From: Niebla homalea
Taxonomy: Eukaryota > Ascomycota > Lecanoromycetes > Lecanorales > Ramalinaceae
Reading direction: 5' to 3'
Length of the DNA stretch: 64,000 nucleotides
NCBI GenBank assembly: GCA_019925105.1
Contig: JAHGAU010000006.1
Location: 434,001 to 498,000 of the forward strand
The notes under the pieces were generated by a model that did not search any database, was not told the origin of the DNA, and saw nothing but the letters and a program-made list of their open reading frames with translations. Positions 33,925 to 45,083 of the stretch are shown here, in pieces. Position 1 is the first letter of the stretch. Every line of letters starts with the position of its first letter. The translations under genes and the position numbers were made by a program.

Positions 33925-36423
33925 TCATGAAAGGCTATCTGCAGAATTCTCATCCATCAATCTCATCTTTTTCTTCTGCTTTCTGACCTTCCTGGCCTTT
34001 TGCTGCCGCTTTGGCACCTCATCCTCATCCCGGTAGCCACCATCGACCCGTGCCTCCTCATTGTTTTGGCCATTATCAATTGCGTCAGCATCCTCGCCAA
34101 TTGACGGTGATTTGGACTTCTTGAGGCCCACGCGGATGTTGCGCTGCACCCTCGTCTTGGCTCCCAGCGCCCAGAGATCTCCCCATTTCGACTTGCGCGC
34201 ATCGCGGTATGCTTGCTTGCTGAATGATTTGGGCACTGTCCAGCGTTCTATCTTGCCAGCAGGGGTACACAGATCGAGTGTAACGTGGCCAGTCCGTTTG
34301 ATTGGAGGAAGAATAGCTCGTGGGAGAGTGAAAGGGCTTGGTATTGCTGAAGGCAATGGGGTATTTACGTTTCGGACTTCAGGATCCATATCTACGGCCG
34401 CTTCGTGTCCAGTAAAAGCTTTCTCGGTAGCTTTGTGCCCTTGTTCGAAATTCTGCTCCTGGCGATGGTCGACCCCTCTTTGCAGAGCGACGTAGCTGTA
34501 TCGAATGTCTTCGTGGTTGGAATCTCGGGCTTTCAGGATGCGTTGAAGGTATGGCGGTCTGAGGAAGCGCTGGGAAAAGTGGCAGAAGTCTTTTCTGCCG
34601 CGGGCCTCTCCGGCTGTAATGTACATAGGGCATTTACCGTGGCTGGTGCAGGGGGCGATGATCATGCCCTTCTCCTTGGGGCCGAAGCGAGTTTCATTGC
34701 CGTCCTCGATGGGTTGGATGAGCTCCTCGGAGCCGGGAGAAGAGATGTGGTGTTTCAGGAGGGTTTCCCGCGCGCCCGCTATCAGTTCGAAGCCACGAGG
34801 GACACCCTTTTCGATGAGGATGAGGACACCGCCTCGAGGGTCGAGTAGGGACCAGAAGTTCTGAATCTGGCTTTTGCGCATGTAGTCTTCCTTGAGACTC
34901 CAAAGGGTGTGCGGAGCGACAATGATATCATACTGTTTTCTGGGTTGTGGGTTGTTGGGCTCCAGAGAGGGGTGATCTCGCGATGGGTCGTAGTCGGGTA
35001 GACGGGGGATGAATGTTGTATTGTCCAGAAGTCTACTAGCTTTGTGTCGTAAGACAGCGGATCCAGTCACCACCGTCGATTTCCCGTACGGGATCTTTGT
35101 GTCCTCCGTTACTTCCCCTTCGTGCGTAGCACCCCACTCGGCCCTAAGAATCTCGCGCCATGCGAGCACGGCGGCTCCTCCAGCACCAGCATCCAGTATC
35201 CGGGGCCCTCCTTGTTGCTGCATGAGATCTTGAAGCCATTTTGAGCCGAGTCTTTTTCGAGCCTCGACCAATGTGGAGAAAACTGCAGCATAGGCACCGG
35301 GCATGATAGCAGCAACAAAGGCGTTGCCTTCCATTTCACCCATATTGTACTGAGACGCCTCCAAGCCCAGTGGCTCCTGTTTCAAATTCGGTCGTTTGAT
35401 TGTTGCCGTGGAGTTGGGTAATCCTTTACCACCGAATGCTATGTGCGCCACCTCGGAGATATGCTTATTGGATGCGTCAGCAAGAAGCTTTTTCGTGGGT
35501 TCCACCACGGTATCTCTAGGCAATTGTATAGTGCTAGGTGACGTCCCAAATCTGCCAATCGCAGTCAAGGGGTGCGCCCGGACGGATTCACCACCACTGT
35601 AGGCCTGTTCCTCATTCTCTAACACGTCTTCCTGGTCCGCAACATCGCGCTCGGTGGGTGCAGCCTCTCCTCCTTCTGGGCCCTCAAGGATCTCCTCGAA
35701 CACCTCATCCTCTTCCAGCGTCTCTTGTGGAGCGGCAGCCTTTGCTTCTGCTGTTCTCGCAGCTGCAGCAACCCGGAACGCCTCAACGCGCGACTGGAAC
35801 TCCTCTTGACTTTCAGCGCTCATCCCGCTCTCTGATTCCTTCTCCCCTACAGAAATACCGTCCACAACCTCCTCATCGAACTCGCCATTCTCTCCCACTT
35901 CTTCCACCGTGTCAAGTTCCTCGTCTCCTTCTTCATACATGATCTCCTCTAGCTTGCCATCCTTGCCTTCTCTCATGAGGACATCCCTTGGAGTTGGTTC
36001 AACATTCTCTTCGAACTCAATGCCAGTTAAAAGGCTGATGTCTTCATCTGCCGTGATCCCCGACGGTGAGCCATAGAGCCTCTCATAAATCTGGTACTCT
36101 TGTGGATTGAGAAAGTCGCGTGGCAACGTTTCGCCAAAGACCTGCCGAGCTTGGCGGACTACCGCCTCCATCTGCTCCGGTGTTTTGATGTGCTCGAGAT
36201 GAGGATCAAGGGGCGTCTCAGCCTCAGTGGCGTTTCGAAGATGTCTACCATCGGCAAAGTATCTTGCATTGGAAGGATTGAGTGGCAGCAGTCCTCCGGC
36301 AGCGATTCTTTTGCCCCCATGCCTGGCAGCATGCTGTGGGAAGCCGAAGCTTGATAGGAACGAATTGAGTACATGGGTAGAGCAGGCATTGCACAAACGC
36401 TTCTGAGCTCCAGTAGCCAGCAT
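33925..36423 (-). CDS. Mitochondrial small-subunit assembly factor Rsm22 (METTL17-like)
   Basis: Single-exon gene, 832 aa from the ATG at 36423 (MLATGAQKRLCNACST); upstream in-frame sequence has no ATG. Rsm22/METTL17 proteins associate with the mitochondrial small ribosomal subunit during assembly and have a degenerate SAM-methyltransferase fold. Seen here: RILDAGAGGAAVLAWREI as the SAM-binding-like motif, YDIIVAPHTLWSL, a GGVLILIEKGVPRGFE strand-loop, and cysteines CTSHGKC (about 585-595) and DFCHFSQR (about 614), which are the [4Fe-4S] ligand region in METTL17. The N-terminal third is an acidic, low-complexity extension (about 90-300), making it longer than yeast Rsm22. The C-terminus is basic (KARKVRKQKKK). 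It is divergent from LIP5. Confidence 0.9.
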   Translation of the reverse strand: MLATGAQKRLCNACSTHVLNSFLSSFGFPQHAARHGGKRIAAGGLLPLNPSNARYFADGRHLRNATEAETPLDPHLEHIKTPEQMEAVVRQARQVFGETLPRDFLNPQEYQIYERLYGSPSGITADEDISLLTGIEFEENVEPTPRDVLMREGKDGKLEEIMYEEGDEELDTVEEVGENGEFDEEVVDGISVGEKESESGMSAESQEEFQSRVEAFRVAAAARTAEAKAAAPQETLEEDEVFEEILEGPEGGEAAPTERDVADQEDVLENEEQAYSGGESVRAHPLTAIGRFGTSPSTIQLPRDTVVEPTKKLLADASNKHISEVAHIAFGGKGLPNSTATIKRPNLKQEPLGLEASQYNMGEMEGNAFVAAIMPGAYAAVFSTLVEARKRLGSKWLQDLMQQQGGPRILDAGAGGAAVLAWREILRAEWGATHEGEVTEDTKIPYGKSTVVTGSAVLRHKASRLLDNTTFIPRLPDYDPSRDHPSLEPNNPQPRKQYDIIVAPHTLWSLKEDYMRKSQIQNFWSLLDPRGGVLILIEKGVPRGFELIAGARETLLKHHISSPGSEELIQPIEDGNETRFGPKEKGMIIAPCTSHGKCPMYITAGEARGRKDFCHFSQRFLRPPYLQRILKARDSNHEDIRYSYVALQRGVDHRQEQNFEQGHKATEKAFTGHEAAVDMDPEVRNVNTPLPSAIPSPFTLPRAILPPIKRTGHVTLDLCTPAGKIERWTVPKSFSKQAYRDARKSKWGDLWALGAKTRVQRNIRVGLKKSKSPSIGEDADAIDNGQNNEEARVDGGYRDEDEVPKRQQKARKVRKQKKKMRLMDENSADSLS

Positions 36424-36673
36424 TTCAATGTATACTGCACGTTGTAGCCTCGTGTCCAAACGCGCAAGCAATCAATTCTCAAACTATTCAATCAAATATC
36501 AAAATGTCCATTTCAGGCTAGCGCAAAGATATGACGGCGTCTTATCTTATCGGCATCTAACCGACGTCCGCCCGCCAGAATCTTTCAGATTCCCGAGATC
36601 TTTGAATTCATCCCAGTATCATTAACTCCTACGGCAACCCTTGTCTCCGGCGTTCTCCTCACATCCACTCATC
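36424..36673. promoter_or_regulatory. Bidirectional promoter, RSM22 / LIP5
   Basis: 250 bp between the divergent start codons of two mitochondrial-function genes. It contains a TCTTATCTTATCGG stretch. A shared promoter is likely from distance alone. Confidence 0.55.
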
Positions 36674-37918
36674 ATGCCACCTAGACTACCTAGCATACGC
36701 GGCCTCAAGCCCTCCCCCACTTCACATTTCCGCACCTCAGCTCCCACGTCCCGCAATCTCGCCACCGCGGTCTCCGAACCCACCGAACCCCCGACCCCAC
36801 GCCGGCGCGAAACCACCTTCACCGACCGCCTCAACGCCGGCCCCTCCCTCTTCGACTTCACCTCTCCCTCCCCATCCGATACCCCCTCCCCGGACCCCTC
36901 TCAACACATCCGCACCGCCCTCGTCGGCACCCCCGGCAGCGGCAAACAAAAAGAAATCACCCGGCTGCCCCACTGGCTGCAGACCCCGCTCCCATCCCCG
37001 GGGGCGAACCCGACCCTCAAATCGATCAAGCAGGACCTGCGCGGCCTGAACCTCCACACCGTCTGCGAGGAGGCCCGCTGCCCCAACATCTCCGACTGCT
37101 GGGGCGGCTCCGACAAGGCCGCCGCCACCGCGACCATCATGCTGATGGGCGACACCTGCACGCGGGGGTGCCGCTTCTGCAGCGTGAAGACGGCGCGGGC
37201 GCCGCCGCCGCTGGATCCGCACGAGCCCGAGCACGTGGCCGAGGCGCTGCGGCGCTGGGGGTTGGGGTACGTGGTGCTGACGAGTGTCGATCGGGACGAC
37301 CTGGCCGACGGGGGCGCGCGCCACTTCGCGGAGACGGTGCGGAAGATCAAGGCCAAGGCGCCGGGATTGCTGGTGGAGGCGCTGACGGGGGATTATGCCG
37401 GCGATCGGGCGATGGTGGGGTTGGTGGCGGGGAGCGGGTTGGATGTGTATGCGCACAATGTGGAGACGGTGGAGGCGCTGACGCCCGCGGTGCGGGATCG
37501 GAGGGCGAAGTATCGGCAGAGTCTGGATGTGTTGAGGGAGGCCAAGAGGGTGCGGCCCGGGCTGATCACGAAGACGAGCGTGATGTTGGGGTTGGGGGAG
37601 ACGGATGCGCAGCTGTGGCAGACCTTGAGGGATCTGAGGGAGAATGAGGTGGATGTCGTGACTTTTGGGCAGTATATGAGGCCGACGAAACGGCACATGC
37701 CTGTGCATACGTATGTGACGCCCGATGCGTTTGAGATGTGGAGGCTTCGGGCGCTGGATATGGGGTTCTTGTACTGTGCTAGCGGGCCATTGGTCAGGAG
37801 TTCCTACAAGGCTGGAGAGGCTTTCATTGAAAACGTCCTGAAGAAGAGGGCGGGCAAACGTGAGACTGCTCTAGCTGACAGCGATATTGCGAAGGAGCTA
37901 CCTAAGATCCTGGAATGA
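36674..37918 (+). CDS. Lipoyl synthase, mitochondrial
   Basis: Radical-SAM enzyme that inserts two sulfurs into octanoyl-protein to make lipoyl groups for pyruvate and 2-oxoglutarate dehydrogenases and glycine cleavage; mitochondrial matrix. 414 aa from ATG 36674, no introns. The auxiliary cluster motif is [13 protein letters not shown] (about 130-142), the radical-SAM motif [10 protein letters not shown] (about 161-170), followed by [14 protein letters not shown] and the C-terminal [10 protein letters not shown] with the conserved RSSY serine ligand. The N-terminus is Ser/Thr/Pro/Arg-rich and fits a mitochondrial presequence. The central coding stretch is unusually GC-rich, leaving long antisense open frames that are not genes. 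Confidence 0.95.
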   Translation: MPPRLPSIRGLKPSPTSHFRTSAPTSRNLATAVSEPTEPPTPRRRETTFTDRLNAGPSLFDFTSPSPSDTPSPDPSQHIRTALVGTPGSGKQKEITRLPHWLQTPLPSPGANPTLKSIKQDLRGLNLHTVCEEARCPNISDCWGGSDKAAATATIMLMGDTCTRGCRFCSVKTARAPPPLDPHEPEHVAEALRRWGLGYVVLTSVDRDDLADGGARHFAETVRKIKAKAPGLLVEALTGDYAGDRAMVGLVAGSGLDVYAHNVETVEALTPAVRDRRAKYRQSLDVLREAKRVRPGLITKTSVMLGLGETDAQLWQTLRDLRENEVDVVTFGQYMRPTKRHMPVHTYVTPDAFEMWRLRALDMGFLYCASGPLVRSSYKAGEAFIENVLKKRAGKRETALADSDIAKELPKILE

Positions 37919-38109
37919 ACATGAAGTTCTCCATACGATGGTGGCGTTTGGTCAGGACAGCATTGGAAAGGCGCATCTATCAACCAGGGCTAGATTGAAC
38001 CAGCTTGGGGACTGGTCGATGCAAGATTCATGCTGAGAACCGCAAGCAAAGCCAGTTACGTGTATATAGATGTTGTGGCCCGAGTCAAATTCTTGACATG
38101 TGAAGAAGC

Positions 38110-39898
38110 TCATCCTACGTGTTTCAAAGCATGCGACGTATTCTGTGTCTCAGTATGCCTCTCCTCCAGCCCGACAACAGGACGACTGACAGTCAGGCTA
38201 TCCAAGGCCAGCCGCCCGTCAAACTCCATGGCATCAAAGCCCGAGAATCCCTCTTCGGTAACCCATCGTCCCTTGCCTTTGATATCATGCAAGACTTGGC
38301 AGCTCCAGCCTAGAACCAGGAGGCCAGGTGGTCTGCTGCCCTCCACCTCGACAGCTGCGACAACATGCTGCAACGTACTCCTGATGACGCGTTGGTCCGG
38401 ACATGAAGCTCGTTCAATCACAGCGCAGGGAGTTTCTTGAGGCCAATGCTTGGACTGCGTTTCTCCACCGTCTGGATCTGCGGTCTTGGCGGCGCCGGTC
38501 AAAGAATCCACCAACAAAGATAGCCGATGCAGAGCCATTAGGAACACGACTGTCTGAGTCGAGACATATGGTGGCGGATCCGGTGCCGCCCCTTTCCTCC
38601 CTGTTCCCGTACAGATGAGGATCTGGTCGGTGACACTACGATGCGTGGGCGGTATAGCGGCAAACAGGGGAGCAGAAAGCGCGCTTGTGATCCCAGGAAG
38701 CACGATTGGCGTGAAGCCCCTTTCGGAAAAGAAGGCATACTCCTCTGCGCCTCTGCCATACACATACGGATCTCCTTGCTTGAGTCGCAGTACTGTCTGT
38801 CCCTTCTGAAGCGCGTCCAGGCCCAATTGCAGCAATTCGGCCTGTGCGGCGTCTGCGTTCCCAGGGAATTTGCGGGCTATGTGGACTGTTGTTCTGCGTG
38901 GGATAAGTTCCAGTACTTGTGCTGGGACCAGCTTGTCTGCTAGGACTATTGATGCGGTTTGAATGGCTTTGTGGGTAGCGAGCGTAAGGAGAGATGGTGA
39001 CCCAGGGCCTGATCCTGCAAGGATGATTTGCGGTCTTGAAGACGCGTTGGCACCTAACGCAGGGGCAGCATGCATCGGCAAGCTGTAAGACTGTAACATG
39101 GTCTCAATGTCGGCATCTGTGATGGCAGCTAGGCGCTTGAGCGGCCAATATTCGCATATCTGCGAGAGCCATCGCATTCGCCTTGTCTTGGCAGCTCCAA
39201 CATCATCTTCAGATACAAGTCGATTGAAGGTCGGTCTTTGAGCGGGAGCGTCGTCATCTTCGGCTTCAGGAGCGGCCTCTTCCGTCTGATGGGTCTCATG
39301 GTCTTCTTCCCATATTCGGCGCCTCATGGTACCCAGGCGGTCGACGGCATTTCCAAAATCTTGTGGTAACGTGGAGGCGATCTCTCGCCGTATTCGCGAT
39401 GCCAATTTGCATCCTTTGCCAGATGTTGTGATGCCAATCTGTAACGGCCCATCTGAGTGTGTGGATAGGAGAGTGAAGGTGCAGAGGTTGGGCGCATCAA
39501 CCACATTGACAGGTATCCGTTTCCTCCGACACAGGTGCGAAATGTGTGTACCTGTAATATCGGTGAGTATCACAAACCCGATCTTTGCGGCGCGGATACA
39601 TACTCAAAGTGCTCTTGCCACCGGACGTTACAAAGACAGCATCGACCACCCTGTCCACTTCTTCTCTCCCCAGCGTAGAAATGTCCTCATCCTCAAAGTC
39701 CTTCTTGATCCACTCCACTTCCCCCTCCTCGATGCGTTTGGCTAGGACATAGTGCACATGGGCATCTGCCCTAGCGATAATTATCGGCTTCGCCCCAACT
39801 TCAACACTCTTTGCGCATCTCGCGCTTGCAAGTGGGTTCGATCCAATGATCAAATGGACCTGGCCTTCACAGTCAAGAGCAGTCAGTAGCGGAGTCAT
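38110..39898 (-). CDS. Uroporphyrinogen-III C-methyltransferase (siroheme synthesis)
   Basis: 578 aa from exons 39604-39898 and 38110-39551 (52-bp intron). The enzyme adds two methyl groups from SAM to uroporphyrinogen III to give precorrin-2, the route to siroheme for sulfite and nitrite reductases. The N-terminal part (1-about 150) resembles the precorrin-2 dehydrogenase/Met8 fold: VHLIIGSNPLASARCAKS, then the RIPVNVVDAPNLCTFTLLST block reached across the intron. The C-terminal methyltransferase has IILAGSGPGSPSLLTL, RLKQGDPYVYGRGAEE and VLPGITSALSAPLFA, hallmarks of the family. An acidic linker separates the two. Whether the N-terminal domain is catalytically active cannot be told. Confidence 0.92.
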
Positions 39899-40701
39899 GG
39901 AATTTCAAAGGCAGGTGTGTGGCCTTCCGTCGATTTCCGAGTGTGTCAAATCGCTCTCGAGTCTGAATATTAATGCACCGTATAAGCAAATATATGCAGG
40001 TCCCAACAATATGACAGTCCCGGATGCAGGAATGGTTTGAACATGATCATGATGACCAATTCCTCGGGTTCAAAATCGTTCACCGTCTCCTTGGAGTAGA
40101 ATGGCAAAACTTTGATTGATAACGCCATTCGCACGAGCTGTCACTGGAGAAATATTCCGAGTCTCGGCTAAACCCCCGCACAGCCCTAGAAGACAAATTC
40201 TGGACCTCACTGTTAAGTCTCTGGCTCGCTACGTTCACCCTTCCATTGCCTAGCCTCCAGCAGTATGCACGCCAACGTCAGCAGTATGCATGTCAGATAT
40301 AAGCGTTGACCCCACCGTGGAGTTGTCTGTTTTCCCAATCAAGGTACTTTGTGCATGCATGAACCAACGGTGGCTCGGAGTCGGAGACTAGGCGGAGTGC
40401 CGATTGTCGAGCCTGCAGGTAATTGGGATGACGCAAAGCTTCATGTGACAATGATTCCCTTTTCCAACTAGATCACTTTGTCCTCTTCTTTTCTACAGTG
40501 TCAGGTTAAGGTATAGTAAGTGGAAACTTTGAAAGTAGTAAGTAAAGTCTGCGCATTTGCATTCTCCTATATACCTTTTGCTCAATTTCTTTCGCAACTT
40601 TACAACGAACAATGTCAATTGTGTCCCCACATTACGATTTATGAATACCTTAGCCGTTCACGTTTCTTTCCCTGTGAGATCCCACTCAAGATCAGGGCAT
40701 C
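39899..40701. promoter_or_regulatory. Divergent intergenic region, MET1 / methyltransferase
   Basis: About 800 bp between divergent genes. A TATA-like TATATACC lies near 40567-40575, about 130 bp upstream of the methyltransferase ATG. No gene seen. Confidence 0.45.
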
Positions 40702-41622
40702 ATGGCCCAACCTCAACCCAAGCAACATGCTCCCTACCTCTCCAGCTACCAACCCTCCACGACCGTCCACCACGAATGGCGGACCGCCCCCAACTCCGCC
40801 GCCTACCTTCTTCCCACCCTTAGTGAAAAGGCTCATCTGAACCCCAAATTGACGCTGCTCGACGTTGGCGCTGGCTCAGGCACCATTACTGCCTCTTTCG
40901 CCCCTTACATGCCCCAGGGGAAGATCATTGCCACAGATATAAGCAATGATATCCTACAAAGAGCCAAGCAGCATGCAGAGAAATTCGGGGTTGGAAAGAT
41001 GGTAGAAACTCGGGAGGCGAACGTTTATGAGTTGCCATTCAAGGATGGAGAGTTTGATGTCGTTCATGCAAGTATGGTGTTGGCGCATCTGGACGAGCCC
41101 GCCAGGGCTGTGGGTGAGATGATTAGGGTTGCGTAAGCAATTGACTCGGCAATCTTTGTTGTAAGTGTCACTTCCAGCTGACAGCCTGTTGTGCTCCACA
41201 GAAAGAGGCCAGGTGGTGTCGTAGCAATGAGGGAGAGCGACCTCCGAGCATGGAGCATCTATCCTGAACATCCAGGTCTGGTAGCCTTTAACAGAGTGCT
41301 GTGCGCGATGCATAAGGCAAATGGCGCGACCGTAAACGCTGGCGCCCAGCTCCTTAGCTGGACGCTTGCACAGGGAGTGAGAAGGGAGCACATCACTGCA
41401 ACCGCAGGGACGTGGTGCTACTCCACGCCCGAGGAAAGACGGATGTGGGGCGGAACCATGGCTGATCGTTGTAAGACTGGGAGTGTGAGGACGAGAGCAA
41501 TTGAGAGAGGTGCTGCAACAGAAGCAGAGTTCGAGGAAATGGCGAATTCGTGGGAGAAATGGGTCGATGCTGAGGATGGGTGGTTTGGTAGTTTGCATGG
41601 AGAGGTGCTTGTAGAATTGTAA
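40702..41622 (+). CDS. Class I SAM-dependent methyltransferase (UbiE/COQ5-like)
   Basis: 283 aa from exons 40702-41132 and 41202-41622 (69-bp intron joining MIRVA to KRPGG). Motif I is LLDVGAGSGTI, followed by GKIIATDIS (acidic residue binding SAM ribose), an ANVYELPF segment and FDVVHASMVLAHL, typical of small-molecule methyltransferases of the Methyltransf_11/25 type. The substrate is unknown. Common in ascomycetes outside clusters; neighbours are core metabolic genes, so no pathway link is evident. Confidence 0.87.
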
Positions 41623-41757
41623 GCGAACTGTGGAATCGGACAGATTTGAGACTGCTCAAGCTATACCTTGCATGCAGCTGACCCACTGCATTCAAGATCA
41701 GAGTGCCTACCTTCAATACCCATTTGCGGCATCTGCAAAGATTTGACATCAGCACGT

Positions 41758-42552
41758 TTAGAGTTTGTCCCCAAAGATCATCAACCTACCTTTTGTTTCC
41801 GGTTTTGATTGACCACCTTTCATGTCATCCACAATTTGCTTACCACTGCTAGCCCCTATCCTCGTAGCGCCAGCCTCCAGCATACCCTTACAATCCGTGA
41901 AAGTCTTGATGCCCCCGCTAGCTTTGAGTTCTAGTCGAGATCCGACGACAGCCTTCATCAAGCCGACATTTTCTACAGTAGCACCCTGACCGCAGAACCC
42001 AGTGCTTGTCTTTACAAACTGAGCACCAGCAGCTTCAGCAATCACACAGCCGGCGATGATCTCGGAACGCGACAGCTGCGAAGTCTCCAGGATGACTTTC
42101 AATGCCACTTGACTCGGAGCTGCGTTCCTGACAGCAACAATGTCCTCGTGGACTTCGTCATACTGCTCATCCCTAAGCTGATGCCAGTTCAGGACCATGT
42201 CGAGCTCCGAAGCTCCAGCCTCAACGGCCTTCGCAGCTTCGGATACTTTGGCGGGGGTCGCTTGTGTCCCCTCGTGGAAACCTACTACACAGGCAACACG
42301 GACAGAGCTTCCCTGGAGCTTTTGTGCTGCCCGATGGACCCATTCAAGTCGGACGCATACTGATGCAAATCCGTAGCTTCGTGCTTCCGCACACAAAGTG
42401 TCTATCTGAGCTTCAGGAGCATCAGTTTTCAGGAGAGTGTGATCGATGGTTTTTGCATAGTCTGCTGAGGTCTGTGGCAAGTCTTTGATGTCTGTTGGAT
42501 GCTCAGAGAGACTGCTAGCTGCTTTCGTAATCTTCTCCCGCAAGTCTGCCAT
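41758..42552 (-). CDS. Deoxyribose-phosphate aldolase (DeoC family)
   Basis: 264 aa, single exon. It cleaves 2-deoxyribose-5-phosphate to glyceraldehyde-3-phosphate and acetaldehyde in deoxynucleoside catabolism. Seen: the IDHTLLKTDAP N-terminal motif, VACVVGFHEGT, ELDMVLNWHQL, ALKVILETSQL and the Schiff-base lysine in QFVKTSTGF, then a phosphate-binding ASGGIKTF and GATRIGASSG. Length and motifs match the family. It converges with the methyltransferase gene (135 bp between stops). Confidence 0.94.
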   Translation of the reverse strand: MADLREKITKAASSLSEHPTDIKDLPQTSADYAKTIDHTLLKTDAPEAQIDTLCAEARSYGFASVCVRLEWVHRAAQKLQGSSVRVACVVGFHEGTQATPAKVSEAAKAVEAGASELDMVLNWHQLRDEQYDEVHEDIVAVRNAAPSQVALKVILETSQLSRSEIIAGCVIAEAAGAQFVKTSTGFCGQGATVENVGLMKAVVGSRLELKASGGIKTFTDCKGMLEAGATRIGASSGKQIVDDMKGGQSKPETKGRLMIFGDKL

Positions 42553-43143
42553 TTTGGTGCGTCAAAGACGGGGGACTTCAAAGAGCATCAGCGAGGGTGG
42601 GGAAATGGCACTCTACTGTCCTGCGGCCTTGCTTATCGATAAGTGCTGAAACACGTCTGCATGCTATCAATGCATGACGTCTGCTCATGTCTCCGGCGTC
42701 ATCCAATGATGATACATGCAACTGCATGAGGACACAGCAGCTTGGGGGAGGGATAAAAAAAGGCATAGTGGGCTGCGGCAGAATCGCGGAACTTTGCCCA
42801 ATGATTTTGGTGGCCACTAGAATATATGCCTTTTTTTTAACACTCGAGGGAGCAGGTACCATCTAGAGGACCAACCCATGCCGCAAGCGCATGAGTGCAA
42901 CGTGTCAAACCTGCAATGCCGCAAAAACGGCTGGATCTGCACATGTGGTGATTTTCCCACGGTGAAGTCACGTAAACGCATGGTGCGTATTCGTGTTGAG
43001 CTTCCGCTTTGGGGTGAGTGGTGGGGCAGTACATGCATCCTAATGGATACGGCTCTTGTAATTTCCTCGTTCCGTTATTCTTTGATATCACTTCTGCCTA
43101 CAGCAGTGTTTCCGTTCGTCTTGTTGTTTGTAGATCTGTCAAG
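42553..43143. promoter_or_regulatory. Intergenic region, DeoC / dehydrogenase pseudogene
   Basis: About 590 bp between divergent starts. No gene or RNA recognised. Confidence 0.4.
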
Positions 43144-43705
43144 ATGATGAAAGCGCTCCGATTTCACGGGCAGAAGGATATCCGACTGGATGATGTGGAG
43201 GTCTTACCATGTGGTTAAAAACCAAGTCAAGGTAAATCCCATCCATGTTCACCCTTCCATTTTCGTAGGTTTCCCCATTAATCGGTGTGACCTGTCAGGT
43301 CAGGCCAGCTTTCGTAGGCATCTGTGGCACCGGTATGCTCAGCGCATCTCGATCAGGTGATCGTAAAGGATCTTATGTCTTTGTTTTTGGGCAGACTTGC
43401 ATGAATACCTCGGAGGCGCGAGTATCATGCCAACCACGCCCCACCCGGTCAACATGGAAAGAATACCCTTGGCTATGGGCCAAGAGATCAGCGGTATCGT
43501 CGAAGAAGTAGGCGAGGGAGTAAGCAACATCGAAGTGGGAGCGAGGGCCGTTGTGCAGCCGCTCATCTACGATGGCACATGCGGCGCTTGTAAGGCGGGA
43601 TGCATCAACTGCTGGGAGAGGAACGGGCATATAGGATTGAGTGGTAGAGAAAATAGGAATCAGTATGGACGGGGCATCGGGTACGTAACGTTGCTAGCTA
43701 GGTGA
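43144..43705 (+). pseudogene. Truncated medium-chain dehydrogenase (butanediol/sorbitol dehydrogenase type)
   Basis: Starts MKALRFHGQKDIRLDDVEV, like fungal 2,3-butanediol dehydrogenases. After CG there is one extra T (43217-43220), which gives a stop; skipping it continues with KNQVK, then two apparent introns (about 43232-43299 and 43334-43393) lead to VRPAFVGICGT and DLHEYLGG. The structural-zinc cysteines are kept (CGACKAGCINC), but the GHE motif is GQE and the whole Rossmann and C-terminal half is missing: the frame ends at 43705, just before the next gene. A frameshift, a lost zinc ligand and truncation together indicate a dead gene. Confidence 0.75.
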
Positions 43706-43810
43706 CCTCTATCGAGGACGCTGTAAAAGCAGGCTCACACATCGTTTGTCATCAAAGTCCCTGTTGCTTTGATTTCCCTCATCTGAATACCTATTCCATG
43801 GTCTCATTCC

Positions 43811-45083
43811 TTAGAAAAACTCTCTTTTCTGGAAGCCCCTTTCTACATCTCCCAATTCCAGGCTTCTCTGACTCCTACCCGCACTCTGCCCGGCAATATC
43901 GATCGTTGTAGTCTTCTTGATCCCCTCATTTGCAGTCTTCTTGTCCCCAGGTAAAGATTTCATCCGGAATCCTTCCACGCCAACTCCGAATTCTCCGGCA
44001 CGATCCGCTTCCGCTGAAACTGCATGGGCGGCGGCGCCAAGGCCCGGGTTGTACGAAGCTTGTGGGTAGACGATTTGCTGAGCCTCGGATTTCGGGTCTG
44101 GCGGTGTCCGGCGAGTGTTACTTTGGTCAACCAGCGCAAAGTCGCTATTCTGGCGCAGCGAGCGACGAGAGAAATACGCGCTGACACCTGCAGAGACCGT
44201 TCTATAGGCGGGACGGAGAGTGGGTATGCAAGCTGCGACGATGCCGATGCAAACTTCCCAAGAGCGCCAATACCAATTGTCAATGCTTGCCCAGGAGGGA
44301 TCTGAGTTGACGTTCTGCCAATTCATGATCGTGCGGACTATGCAACATCCTGCTGTGCTATTCAGACGAGTGAGGTCAGTGGAATGATACGCCACCAAGC
44401 AACAAGTATGGGCCATACATAAGACCAAGACCCATTAACGAGCACAAGCCAGCTTTGATCCGCAGCGGGATCTGGACTTTCCACAAAAGGAGAATCGGGA
44501 ACAAGGCGAGGCCAAAGTCTGATATGATGGAGATAAGTGCCTGAGACATGATGATCCTTTGTAGCTGTGCGTCAGTAAAGCAGTGGCCTGGGGTTTGCTT
44601 GTTCCATGCGCTCGCAATGGGATTGCACTGGAAAATCCATAGCAACGTAAGGATGATATTGCTGACGATCAGAACCACGATGGCCGCTTGGATGGGTCGT
44701 ATCAGGCGCTTTTCCACCGGGATTCGTAACAGGAAGAAGCAGATGGATATCTTGTTGAACATCAAGGTCTGGAATACTTGGATCCATTCGCCGTAAGAGT
44801 ACTTCATGAACTCGATGTATTGCCATTGCGTGAGGTCAGCCTTGTGTCTGCCCAAGCCGTAATGAACTTGCACAATGACGAGACCAGAGCTGAGTACCAT
44901 GCCAAGGACTGCCATCAGAATGGTGTAATCGTCCCAGCCGATGCTGCGAACGATCCATATCCGCGTTGCGAATCGTAGAGCTACTGCCAAAGAGGCCAGA
45001 AATGAGACTACGACAGTTGTTGCAATGATGCCTGCTCCACGGTCTTCACCTCCAACTTGTGGGGATAGTCCTGAGACGCTCAT
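43811..45083 (-). CDS. Fungal seven-helix membrane protein (rhodopsin-domain/PTH11-like)
   Basis: 403 aa from exons 44419-45083 and 43811-44357 (61-bp intron joining LMGLGLI to TAGCCIVRT). About seven hydrophobic helices are spread over residues 15-290. Family motifs seen: RFATRIWIVRSIGWDDYTI after helix 1, LGRHKADL, FQTLMFNKISICFFLLRI, IFQCNPIASAWN and FWR-like NWYWRSWEVCIGIVAACIP. These belong to the fungal integral membrane family often called rhodopsin-domain or PTH11-like, some of which are candidate receptors. The C-terminal about 120 residues are polar and Ser/Arg-rich, presumably cytosolic. The start MSVSGLSPQ gives a normal N-terminus; an upstream in-frame ATG at 45221 would add 46 aa. 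Ligand unknown. Confidence 0.85.

Noticed and set aside
37000..37700. GC-rich stretch as a horizontally acquired segment
   Set aside because: It encodes the conserved core of a housekeeping gene in normal context; codon bias alone is not evidence of transfer.
36737..37708. 323-codon antisense frame opposite LIP5
   Set aside because: Arises from the very GC-rich coding strand of lipoyl synthase; His/Arg/Gly/Pro-rich with no domain.
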